Source of the DNA: Auanema rhodensis
Taxonomy: Eukaryota; Nematoda; Chromadorea; Rhabditida; Rhabditidae
Length of the DNA stretch: 64,000 nt
Reading direction: 5' to 3'
Assembly: GCA_964057225.1 (NCBI GenBank)
Contig: OZ059896.1
Coordinates: 20,704,501 to 20,768,500 of the forward strand
The notes below the pieces were generated by a model. It worked only from the letters and a program-made list of their open reading frames with translations. It was not told the DNA's origin and searched no databases. Shown here piece by piece: positions 10,530 through 23,512 of this stretch. Within the stretch, counting starts at the first letter, position 1, and each line of letters opens with the position of its first letter. Position numbers and translations under genes: made by a program.

Positions 10530-13500
10530 TCCGCATCGAATGCACTATACTACATTGAGAAACGCTTAATACAAAAATTAGTTATGATCGTTTGAAAAAT
10601 GATGCATTAGTGTATGTTGAGTTTCCATGTACACTCAACATTGCTTCCAAAAACATTTTGACAAAAATTTTTTCGAAAAATTTCAAAATAATTTAGCAAA
10701 AAGTAGATGTTTTTAGATTTCTTTTTTTAAGGCAAAAACGATGGACAATGTTATTCAACGAAAAAATTAATTCTTCAGGGTGAAAATCGAGGATATAAGT
10801 GTGAACTTATATCAGTTGATATCTCGGTGCATTTTTAAGCTAGCGCAAATCTGATAACACAGATCGACGCAGCTTAAAAATCTGCATCGAATGCACTATA
10901 CTACATCAAGAAACGCTTGATACAAAAATTAGTTATGATCGTTTGAAAAATGATGCATTAGTGTATGTTGAGTTTCCGTGTACACTCAACATTGCTTCCA
11001 AAAACATTTTGACAAAAATTTTTTCGAAAAATTTCAAAATAATTTAGCAAAAAGTAGATGTTTTTAGATTCCATTTTTCAAGGCAAAGACGATAGACAAT
11101 GTTATTCAACGAAAAAATTAATTCTTCAGGGTGAAAATCGAGGATATAAGTGTGAACTTATATCAGTTGATATCTCGGTGCATTTTTAAGCTAGCGCAAA
11201 TCTGATAACACAGATCGACGCAGCTTAAAAATCCACATCGAATGCACTATACTACATTGAGAAACGCTTGATACAAAAATTAGTTATGATCGTTTGAAAA
11301 ATGATGCATTAGTGTATGTTGAGTTTCCATGTACACTCAACATTGCTTCCAAAAACATTTTGACAAAAATTTTTTCGAAAAATTTCAAAATAATTTAGCA
11401 AAAAGTAGATGTTTTTAGATTCCTTTTTTCAAGGCAAAGACGATGGACAATGTTATTCAACGAAAAAATTAATTCTTCAGGGTGAAAATCGAGGATATAA
11501 GTGTGAACTTATATCAGTTGATATCTCGGTGCATTTTTAAGCTAGCGCAAATCTGATAACACAGATCGGCGCAGCTTAAAATCCGCATCGAATGCACTAT
11601 ACTACATTGAGAAACGCTTGATACAAAAATTAGTTATGATCGTTTGAAAAATGATGCATTAGTGTATGTTGAGTTTCCATGTACACTCAACATTGCTTCC
11701 AAAAACATTTTGACAAAAATTTTTTCGAAAAATTTCAAAATAATTTAGCAAAAAGTAGATGTTTTTAGATTCCTTTTTTTAAGGCAAAAACGATGGACAA
11801 TGTTATTCAACGAAAAAATTAATTCTTCAGGGTGAAAATCGAGGATATAAGTGTGAACTTATATCAGTTGATATCTCGGTGCATTTTTAAGCTAGCGCAA
11901 ATCTGATAACACAGATCGACGCAGCTTAAAAATCCGCATCGAATGCACTATACTACATTGAGAAACGCTTAATACAAAAATTAGTTATGATCGTTTGAAA
12001 AATGATGCATTAGTGTATGTTGAGTTTCCATGTACACTCAACATTGCTTCCAAAAACATTTTGACAAAAATTTTTTCGAAAAATTTCAAAATAATTTAGC
12101 AAAAAGTAGATGTTTTTAGATTCCATTTTTCAAGGCAAAGACGATGGACAATGTTATTCAACGAAAAAATTAATTCTTCAGGGTGAAAATCGAGGATATA
12201 AGTGTGAACTTATATCAGTTGATATCTCGGTGCATTTTTAAGCTAGCGCAAATCTGATAACACAGATCGGCGCAGCTTAAAATCCGCATCGAATGCACTA
12301 TACTACATTGAGAAACGCTTGATACAAAAATTAGTTATGATCGTTTGAAAAATGATGCATTAGTGTATGTTGAGTTTCCATGTACACTCAACATTGCTTC
12401 CAAAAACATTTTGACAAAAATTTTTTCGAAAAATTTCGAAATAATTTAGCAAAAAGTAGATGTTTTTAGATTCCTTTTTTTAAGGCAAAAACGATGGACA
12501 ATGTTATTCAACGAAAAAATTAATTCTTCAGGGTGAAAATCGAGGATATAAGTGTGAACTTATATCAGTTGATATCTCGGTGCATTTTTAAGCTAGCGCA
12601 AATATGATAACACAGATCGACGCAGCTTAAAAATCCGCATCGAATGCACTATACTACATTGAGAAACGCTTAATACAAAAATTAGTTATGATCGTTTGAA
12701 AAATGATGCATTAGTGTATGTTGAGTTTCCATGTACACTCAACATTGCTTCCAAAAACATTTTGACAAAAATTTTTTCGAAAAATTTCAAAATAATTTAG
12801 CAAAAAGTAGATGTTTTTAGATTCCATTTTTTCAAGGCAAAGACGATAGACAATGTTATTCAACGAAAAAATTAATTCTTCAGGGTGAAAATCGAGGATA
12901 TAAGTGTGAACTTATATCAGTTGATATCTCGGTGCATTTTCAAGCTAGCGCAAATCTGATAACACAGATCGACGCAGCTTAAAAATCCGCATCGAATGCA
13001 CTATACTACATTGAGAAACGCTTAATACAAAAATTAGTTATGATCGTTTGAAAAATGATGCATTAGTGTATGTTGAGTTTCCATGTACACTCAACATTGC
13101 TTCCAAAAACATTTTGACAAAAATTTTTTCGAAAAATTTCGAAATAATTTAGCAAAAAGTAGATGTTTTTAGATTCCTTTTTTTAAGGCAAAAACGATGG
13201 ACAATGTTATTCAACGAAAAAATTAATTCTTCAGGGTGAAAATCGAGGATATAAGTGTGAACTTATATCAGTTGATATCTCGGTGCATTTTTAAGCTAGC
13301 GCAAATCTGATAACACAGATCGACGCAGCTTAAAAATCCGCATCGAATGCACTATACTACATTGAGAAACGCTTAATACAAAAATTAGTTATGATCGTTT
13401 GAAAAATGATGCATTAGTGTATGTTGAGTTTCCATGTACACTCAACATTGCTTCCAAAAACATTTTGACAAAAATTTTTTCGAAAAATTTCAAAATAATT

Positions 13501-15792
13501 TAGCAAAAAGTAGATGTTTTTAGATTCCATTTTTCAAGGCAAAGACGATGGACAATGTTATTCAACGAAAAAATTAATTCTTCAGGGTGAAAATCGAGGA
13601 TATAAGTGTGAACTTATATCAGTTGATATCTCGGTGCATTTTTAAGCTAGCGCAAATCTGATAACACAGATCGGCGCAGCTTAAAATCCGCATCGAATGC
13701 ACTATACTACATTGAGAAACGCTTGATACAAAAATTAGTTATGATCGTTTGAAAAATGATGCATTAGTGTATGTTGAGTTTCCATGTACACTCAACATTG
13801 CTTCCAAAAACATTTTGACAAAAATTTTTTCGAAAAATTTCGAAATAATTTAGCAAAAAGTAGATGTTTTTAGATTCCTTTTTTTAAGGCAAAAACGATG
13901 GACAATGTTATTCAACGAAAAAATTAATTCTTCAGGGTGAAAATCGAGGATATAAGTGTGAACTTATATCAGTTGATATCTCGGTGCATTTTTAAGCTAG
14001 CGCAAATATGATAACACAGATCGACGCAGCTTAAAAATCCGCATCGAATGCACTATACTACATTGAGAAACGCTTAATACAAAAATTAGTTATGATCGTT
14101 TGAAAAATGATGCATTAGTGTATGTTGAGTTTCCATGTACACTCAACATTGCTTCCAAAAACATTTTGACAAAAATTTTTTCGAAAAATTTCAAAATAAT
14201 TTAGCAAAAAGTAGATGTTTTTAGATTCCATTTTTTCAAGGCAAAGACGATAGACAATGTTATTCAACGAAAAAATTAATTCTTCAGGGTGAAAATCGAG
14301 GATATAAGTGTGAACTTATATCAGTTGATATCTCGGTGCATTTTCAAGCTAGCGCAAATCTGATAACACAGATCGACGCAGCTTAAAAATCCGCATCGAA
14401 TGCACTATACTACATTGAGAAACGCTTAATACAAAAATTAGTTATGATCGTTTGAAAAATGATGCATTAGTGTATGTTGAGTTTCCATGTACACTCAACA
14501 TTGCTTCCAAAAACATTTTGACAAAAATTTTTTCGAAAAATTTCAAAATAATTTAGCAAAAAGTAGATGTTTTTAGATTCCATTTTTCAAGGCAAAGACG
14601 ATAGACAGTGTTATTCAACGAAAAAATTAATTCTTCAGGGTGAAAATCGAGGATATAAGTGTGAACTTATATCAGTTGATATCTCGGTGCATTTTCAAGC
14701 TAGCGCAAATCTGATAACACAGATCGACGCAGCTTAAAAATCCGCATCGAATGCACTATACTACATTGAGAAACGCTTAATACAAAAATTAGTTATGATC
14801 GTTTGAAAAATGATGCATTAGTGTATGTTGAGTTTCCATGTACACTCAACATTGCTTCCAAAAACATTTTGACAAAAATTTTTTCGAAAAATTTCGAAAT
14901 AATTTAGCAAAAAGTAGATGTTTTTAGATTCCATTTTTCAAGGCAAAGACGATAGACAGTGTTATTCAACGAAAAAATTAATTCTTCAGGGTGAAAATCG
15001 AGGATATAAGTGTGAACTTATATCAGTTGATATCTCGGTGCATTTTTAAGCTAGCGCAAATCTGATAACACAGATCGGCGCAGCTTAAAATCCGCATCGA
15101 ATGCACTATACTACATTGAGAAACGCTTGATACAAAAATTAGTTATGATCGTTTGAAAAATGATGCATTAGTGTATGTTGAGTTTCCATGTACACTCAAC
15201 ATTGCTTCCAAAAACATTTTGACAAAAATTTTTTCGAAAAATTTCGAAATAATTTAGCAAAAAGTAGATGTTTTTAGATTCCTTTTTTTAAGGCAAAAAC
15301 GATGGACAATGTTATTCAACGAAAAAATTAATTCTTCAGGGTGAAAATCGAGGATATAAGTGTGAACTTATATCAGTTGATATCTCGGTGCATTTTTAAG
15401 CTAGCGCAAATATGATAACACAGATCGACGCAGCTTAAAAATCCGCATCGAATGCACTATACTACATTGAGAAACGCTTAATACAAAAATTAGTTATGAT
15501 CGTTTGAAAAATGATGCATTAGTGTATGTTGAGTTTCCATGTACACTCAACATTGCTTCCAAAAACATTTTGACAAAAATTTTTTCGAAAAATTTCAAAA
15601 TAATTTAGCAAAAAGTAGATGTTTTTAGATTCCATTTTTCAAGGCAAAGACGATAGACAATGTTATTCAACGAAAAAATTATTTCTTCAGGGTGAAAATC
15701 GAGGATATAAGTGTGAACATATATCAGTTGATATCTCGGTGCATTTTCAAGCTAGCGCAAATCTGATAACACAGATCGACGCAGCTTAAAAA
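10530..15792. repeat. Expanded 15-monomer HOR copy (5263 bp)
   Basis: Anchors 10530, 10881, 11232, 11582, 11933, 12283, 12634, 12986, 13337, 13687, 14038, 14390, 14741, 15091 and 15442. It begins A-B-C-D like the 6-mer, but A here has attaattc and C lacks gcgaaaag. It continues with E' (gatgg plus cggcgc junction), F' (cgaaat, aaatatgata) and G (352 bp). The E'-F'-G triplet occurs twice (11933-12985 and 13337-14389), separated by a class I monomer. The monomer at 14741 looks like a hybrid of classes I, H and E'. Relative to the 11-mer that follows, this copy carries internal duplications. Confidence 0.8.
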
Positions 15793-18700
15793 TCCGCATC
15801 GAATGCACTATACTACATTGAGAAACGCTTAATACAAAAATTAGTTATGATCGTTTGAAAAATGATGCATTAGTGTATGTTGAGTTTCCATGTACACTCA
15901 ACATTGCTTCCAAAAACATTTTGACAAAAATTTTTTCGAAAAATTTCAAAATAATTTAGCAAAAAGTAGATGTTTTTAGATTTCTTTTTTTAAGGCAAAA
16001 ACGATGGACAATGTTATTCAACGAAAAAATTAATTCTTCAGGGTGAAAATCGAGGATATAAGTGTGAACTTATATCAGTTGATATCTCGGTGCATTTTTA
16101 AGCTAGCGCAAATCTGATAACACAGATCGACGCAGCTTAAAAATCTGCATCGAATGCACTATACTACATCAAGAAACGCTTGATACAAAAATTAGTTATG
16201 ATCGTTTGAAAAATGATGCATTAGTGTATGTTGAGTTTCCATGTACACTCAACATTGCTTCCAAAAACATTTTGACAAAAATTTTTTCGAAAAATTTCAA
16301 AATAATTTAGCAAAAAGTAGATGTTTTTAGATTCCATTTTTCAAGGCAAAGACGATAGACAATGTTATTCAACGAAAAAATTAATTCTTCAGGGTGAAAA
16401 TCGAGGATATAAGTGTGAACTTATATCAGTTGATATCTCGGTGCATTTTTAAGCTAGCGCAAATCTGATAACACAGATCGACGCAGCTTAAAAATCCACA
16501 TCGAATGCACTATACTACATTGAGAAACGCTTGATACAAAAATTAGTTATGATCGTTTGAAAAATGATGCATTAGTGTATGTTGAGTTTCCATGTACACT
16601 CAACATTGCTTCCAAAAACATTTTGACAAAAATTTTTTCGAAAAATTTCAAAATAATTTAGCAAAAAGTAGATGTTTTTAGATTCCTTTTTTCAAGGCAA
16701 AGACGATGGACAATGTTATTCAACGAAAAAATTAATTCTTCAGGGTGAAAATCGAGGATATAAGTGTGAACTTATATCAGTTGATATCTCGGTGCATTTT
16801 TAAGCTAGCGCAAATCTGATAACACAGATCGGCGCAGCTTAAAATCCGCATCGAATGCACTATACTACATTGAGAAACGCTTGATACAAAAATTAGTTAT
16901 GATCGTTTGAAAAATGATGCATTAGTGTATGTTGAGTTTCCATGTACACTCAACATTGCTTCCAAAAACATTTTGACAAAAATTTTTTCGAAAAATTTCA
17001 AAATAATTTAGCAAAAAGTAGATGTTTTTAGATTCCTTTTTTTAAGGCAAAAACGATGGACAATGTTATTCAACGAAAAAATTAATTCTTCAGGGTGAAA
17101 ATCGAGGATATAAGTGTGAACTTATATCAGTTGATATCTCGGTGCATTTTTAAGCTAGCGCAAATCTGATAACACAGATCGACGCAGCTTAAAAATCCGC
17201 ATCGAATGCACTATACTACATTGAGAAACGCTTAATACAAAAATTAGTTATGATCGTTTGAAAAATGATGCATTAGTGTATGTTGAGTTTCCATGTACAC
17301 TCAACATTGCTTCCAAAAACATTTTGACAAAAATTTTTTCGAAAAATTTCAAAATAATTTAGCAAAAAGTAGATGTTTTTAGATTCCATTTTTCAAGGCA
17401 AAGACGATGGACAATGTTATTCAACGAAAAAATTAATTCTTCAGGGTGAAAATCGAGGATATAAGTGTGAACTTATATCAGTTGATATCTCGGTGCATTT
17501 TTAAGCTAGCGCAAATCTGATAACACAGATCGGCGCAGCTTAAAATCCGCATCGAATGCACTATACTACATTGAGAAACGCTTGATACAAAAATTAGTTA
17601 TGATCGTTTGAAAAATGATGCATTAGTGTATGTTGAGTTTCCATGTACACTCAACATTGCTTCCAAAAACATTTTGACAAAAATTTTTTCGAAAAATTTC
17701 GAAATAATTTAGCAAAAAGTAGATGCTTTTAGATTCCTTTTTTTAAGGCAAAAACGATGGACAATGTTATTCAACGAAAAAATTAATTCTTCAGGGTGAA
17801 AATCGAGGATATAAGTGTGAACTTATATCAGTTGATATCTCGGTGCATTTTTAAGCTAGCGCAAATATGATAACACAGATCGACGCAGCTTAAAAATCCG
17901 CATCGAATGCACTATACTACATTGAGAAACGCTTAATACAAAAATTAGTTATGATCGTTTGAAAAATGATGCATTAGTGTATGTTGAGTTTCCATGTACA
18001 CTCAACATTGCTTCCAAAAACATTTTGACAAAAATTTTTTCGAAAAATTTCAAAATAATTTAGCAAAAAGTAGATGTTTTTAGATTCCATTTTTTCAAGG
18101 CAAAGACGATAGACAATGTTATTCAACGAAAAAATTAATTCTTCAGGGTGAAAATCGAGGATATAAGTGTGAACTTATATCAGTTGATATCTCGGTGCAT
18201 TTTCAAGCTAGCGCAAATCTGATAACACAGATCGACGCAGCTTAAAAATCCGCATCGAATGCACTATACTACATTGAGAAACGCTTAATACAAAAATTAG
18301 TTATGATCGTTTGAAAAATGATGCATTAGTGTATGTTGAGTTTCCATGTACACTCAACATTGCTTCCAAAAACATTTTGACAAAAATTTTTTCGAAAAAT
18401 TTCAAAATAATTTAGCAAAAAGTAGATGTTTTTAGATTCCATTTTTCAAGGCAAAGACGATAGACAGTGTTATTCAACGAAAAAATTAATTCTTCAGGGT
18501 GAAAATCGAGGATATAAGTGTGAACTTATATCAGTTGATATCTCGGTGCATTTTCAAGCTAGCGCAAATCTGATAACACAGATCGACGCAGCTTAAAAAT
18601 CCGCATCGAATGCACTATACTACATTGAGAAACGCTTAATACAAAAATTAGTTATGATCGTTTGAAAAATGATGCATTAGTGTATGTTGAGTTTCCATGT

Positions 18701-19652
18701 ACACTCAACATTGCTTCCAAAAACATTTTGACAAAAATTTTTTCGAAAAATTTCGAAATAATTTAGCAAAAAGTAGATGTTTTTAGATTCCTTTTTTTAA
18801 GGCAAAAACGATGGACAATGTTATTCAACGAAAAAATTAATTCTTCAGGGTGAAAATCGAGGATATAAGTGTGAACTTATATCAGTTGATATCTCGGTGC
18901 ATTTTTAAGCTAGCGCAAATCTGATAACACAGATCGACGCAGCTTAAAAATCCGCATCGAATGCACTATACTACATTGAGAAACGCTTAATACAAAAATT
19001 AGTTATGATCGTTTGAAAAATGATGCATTAGTGTATGTTGAGTTTCCATGTACACTCAACATTGCTTCCAAAAACATTTTGACAAAAATTTTTTCGAAAA
19101 ATTTCAAAATAATTTAGCAAAAAGTAGATGTTTTTAGATTCCATTTTTCAAGGCAAAGACGATAGACAATGTTATTCAACGAAAAAATTATTTCTTCAGG
19201 GTGAAAATCGAGGATATAAGTGTGAACATATATCAGTTGATATCTCGGTGCATTTTCAAGCTAGCGCAAATCTGATAACACAGATCGACGCAGCTTAAAA
19301 ATCCGCATCGAATGCACTATACTACATTGAGAAACGCTTAATACAAAAATTAGTTATGATCGTTTGAAAAATGATGCATTAGTGTATGTTGAGTTTCCAT
19401 GTACACTCAACATTGCTTCCAAAAACATTTTGACAAAAATTTTTTCGAAAAATTTCAAAATAATTTAGCAAAAAGTAGATGTTTTTAGATTCCATTTTTC
19501 AAGGCAAAGACGATAGACAATGTTATTCAACGAAAAAATTATTTCTTCAGGGTGAAAATCGAGGATATAAGTGTGAACATATATCAGTTGATATCTCGGT
19601 GCATTTTCAAGCTAGCGCAAATCTGATAACACAGATCGACGCAGCTTAAAAA
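15793..19652. repeat. Complete 11-monomer HOR (3860 bp)
   Basis: Anchors 15793, 16144, 16495, 16845, 17196, 17546, 17897, 18249, 18600, 18951 and 19302. The order is A-B-C-D-E'-F'-G-H-I-J-J. Two monomers are 350 bp (C and E', both with cggcgc) and one is 352 bp (G), giving 3860 bp. A private change gatgcttttag lies in the F' monomer near 17726. The first seven classes match 10530-12985 in order. Confidence 0.85.
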
Positions 19653-22600
19653 TCCGCATCGAATGCACTATACTACATTGAGAAACGCTTAATACAAAAA
19701 TTAGTTATGATCGTTTGAAAAATGATGCATTAGTGTATGTTGAGTTTCCATGTACACTCAACATTGCTTCCAAAAACATTTTGACAAAAATTTTTTCGAA
19801 AAATTTCAAAATAATTTAGCAAAAAGTAGATGTTTTTAGATTTCTTTTTTTAAGGCAAAAACGATGGACAATGTTATTCAACGAAAAAATTAATTCTTCA
19901 GGGTGAAAATCGAGGATATAAGTGTGAACTTATATCAGTTGATATCTCGGTGCATTTTTAAGCTAGCGCAAATCTGATAACACAGATCGACGCAGCTTAA
20001 AAATCTGCATCGAATGCACTATACTACATCAAGAAACGCTTGATACAAAAATTAGTTATGATCGTTTGAAAAATGATGCATTAGTGTATGTTGAGTTTCC
20101 ATGTACACTCAACATTGCTTCCAAAAACATTTTGACAAAAATTTTTTCGAAAAATTTCAAAATAATTTAGCAAAAAGTAGATGTTTTTAGATTCCATTTT
20201 TCAAGGCAAAGACGATAGACAATGTTATTCAACGAAAAAATTAATTCTTCAGGGTGAAAATCGAGGATATAAGTGTGAACTTATATCAGTTGATATCTCG
20301 GTGCATTTTTAAGCTAGCGCAAATCTGATAACACAGATCGACGCAGCTTAAAAATCCACATCGAATGCACTATACTACATTGAGAAACGCTTGATACAAA
20401 AATTAGTTATGATCGTTTGAAAAATGATGCATTAGTGTATGTTGAGTTTCCATGTACACTCAACATTGCTTCCAAAAACATTTTGACAAAAATTTTTTCG
20501 AAAAATTTCAAAATAATTTAGCAAAAAGTAGATGTTTTTAGATTCCTTTTTTCAAGGCAAAGACGATGGACAATGTTATTCAACGAAAAAATTAATTCTT
20601 CAGGGTGAAAATCGAGGATATAAGTGTGAACTTATATCAGTTGATATCTCGGTGCATTTTTAAGCTAGCGCAAATCTGATAACACAGATCGGCGCAGCTT
20701 AAAATCCGCATCGAATGCACTATACTACATTGAGAAACGCTTGATACAAAAATTAGTTATGATCGTTTGAAAAATGATGCATTAGTGTATGTTGAGTTTC
20801 CATGTACACTCAACATTGCTTCCAAAAACATTTTGACAAAAATTTTTTCGAAAAATTTCAAAATAATTTAGCAAAAAGTAGATGTTTTTAGATTCCTTTT
20901 TTTAAGGCAAAAACGATGGACAATGTTATTCAACGAAAAAATTATTTCTTCAGGGTGAAAATCGAGGATATAAGTGTGAACTTATATCAGTTGATATCTC
21001 GGTGCATTTTTAAGCTAGCGCAAATCTGATAACACAGATCGACGCAGCTTAAAAATCCACATCGAATGCACTATACTACATTGAGAAACGCTTGATACAA
21101 AAATTAGTTATGATCGTTTGAAAAATGATGCATTAGTGTATGTTGAGTTTCCATGTACACTCAACATTGCTTCCAAAAACATTTTGACAAAAATTTTTTC
21201 GAAAAATTTCAAAATAATTTAGCAAAAAGTAGATGTTTTTAGATTCCTTTTTTCAAGGCAAAGACGATGGACAATGTTATTCAACGAAAAAATTAATTCT
21301 TCAGGGTGAAAATCGAGGATATAAGTGTGAACTTATATCAGTTGATATCTCGGTGCATTTTTAAGCTAGCGCAAATCTGATAACACAGATCGACGCAGCT
21401 TAAAAATCCGCATCGAATGCACTATACTACATTGAGAAACGCTTAATACAAAAATTAGTTATGATCGTTTGAAAAATGATGCATTAGTGTATGTTGAGTT
21501 TCCATGTACACTCAACATTGCTTCCAAAAACACTTTGACAAAAATTTTTTCGAAAAATTTCAAAATAATTTAGCAAAAAGTAGATGTTTTTAGATTCCAT
21601 TTTTCAAGGCAAAGACGATAGACAATGTTATTCAACGAAAAAATTAATTCTTCAGGGTGAAAATCGAGGATATAAGTGTGAACTTATATCAGTTGATATC
21701 TCGGTGCATTTTCAAGCTAGCGCAAATCTGATAACACAGATCGACGCAGCTTAAAAATCCGCATCGAATGCACTATACTACATTGAGAAACGCTTAATAC
21801 AAAAATTAGTTATGATCGTTTGAAAAATGATGCATTAGTGTATGTTGAGTTTCCATGTACACTCAACATTGCTTCCAAAAACATTTTGACAAAAATTTTT
21901 TCGAAAAATTTCAAAATAATTTAGCAAAAAGTAGATGTTTTTAGATTCCATTTTTCAAGGCAAAGACGATAGACAATGTTATTCAACGAAAAAATTAATT
22001 CTTCAGGGTGAAAATCGAGGATATAAGTGTGAACTTATATCAGTTGATATCTCGGTGCATTTTTAAGCTAGCGCAAATCTGATAACACAGATCGACGCAG
22101 CTTAAAAATCCACATCGAATGCACTATACTACATTGAGAAACGCTTGATACAAAAATTAGTTATGATCGTTTGAAAAATGATGCATTAGTGTATGTTGAG
22201 TTTCCATGTACACTCAACATTGCTTCCAAAAACATTTTGACAAAAATTTTTTCGAAAAATTTCAAAATAATTTAGCAAAAAGTAGATGTTTTTAGATTCC
22301 TTTTTTCAAGGCAAAGACGATGGACAATGTTATTCAACGAAAAAATTAATTCTTCAGGGTGAAAATCGAGGATATAAGTGTGAACTCATATCAGTTGATA
22401 TCTCGGTGCATTTTTAAGCTAGCGCAAATCTGATAACACAGATCGACGCAGCTTAAAAATCCGCATCGAATGCACTATACTACATTGAGAAACGCTTAAT
22501 ACAAAAATTAGTTATGATCGTTTGAAAAATGATGCATTAGTGTATGTTGAGTTTCCATGTACACTCAACATTGCTTCCAAAAACATTTTGACAAAAATTT

Positions 22601-23512
22601 TTTCGAAAAATTTCAAAATAATTTAGCAAAAAGTAGATGTTTTTAGATTCCATTTTTCAAGGCAAAGACGATAGACAATGTTATTCAACGAAAAAATTAA
22701 TTCTTCAGGGTGAAAATCGAGGATATAAGTGTGAACTTATATCAGTTGATATCTCGGTGCATTTTTAAGCTAGCGCAAATCTGATAACACAGATCGACGC
22801 AGCTTAAAAATCCACATCGAATGCACTATACTACATTGAGAAACGCTTGATACAAAAATTAGTTATGATCGTTTGAAAAATGATGCATTAGTGTATGTTG
22901 AGTTTCCATGTACACTCAACATTGCTTCCAAAAACAATTTGACAAAAATTTTTTCGAAAAATTTCAAAATAATTTAGCAAAAAGTAGATGTTTTTAGATT
23001 CCTTTTTTCAAGGCAAAGACGATGGACAATGTTATTCAACGAAAAAATTAATTCTTCAGGGTGAAAATCGAGGATATAAGTGTGAACTTATATCAGTTGA
23101 TATCTCGGTGCATTTTTAAGCTAGCGCAAATCTGATAACACAGATCGACGCAGCTTAAAAATCCGCATCGAATGCACTATACTACATTGAGAAACGCTTA
23201 ATACAAAAATTAGTTATGATCGTTTGAAAAATGATGCATTAGTGTATGTTGAGTTTCCATGTACACTCAACATTGCTTCCAAAAACATTTTGACAAAAAT
23301 TTTTTCGAAAAATTTCAAAATAATTTAGCAAAAAGTAGATGTTTTTAGATTCCATTTTTCAAGGCAAAGACGATAGACAATGTTATTCAACGAAAAAATT
23401 ATTTCTTCAGGGTGAAAATCGAGGATATAAGTGTGAACATATATCAGTTGATATCTCGGTGCATTTTCAAGCTAGCGCAAATCTGATAACACAGATCGAC
23501 GCAGCTTAAAAA
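19653..23512. repeat. Derived 11-monomer HOR, copy 1 (3860 bp)
   Basis: Anchors 19653, 20004, 20355, 20705, 21056, 21407, 21758, 22109, 22460, 22811 and 23162. It starts A-B-C-D, with D now carrying attatttc. Three ccacatc monomers (21056, 22109, 22811) then alternate with cttaat/gattccat monomers. Useful tags are aacactttg at 21531, gaactcatatc near 22383 and acaatttg near 22934. The eleventh monomer is class J with gaacatatatc. Only one 350-bp monomer is present; the equality of length with the preceding 11-mer is coincidental because the composition differs. Confidence 0.88.
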
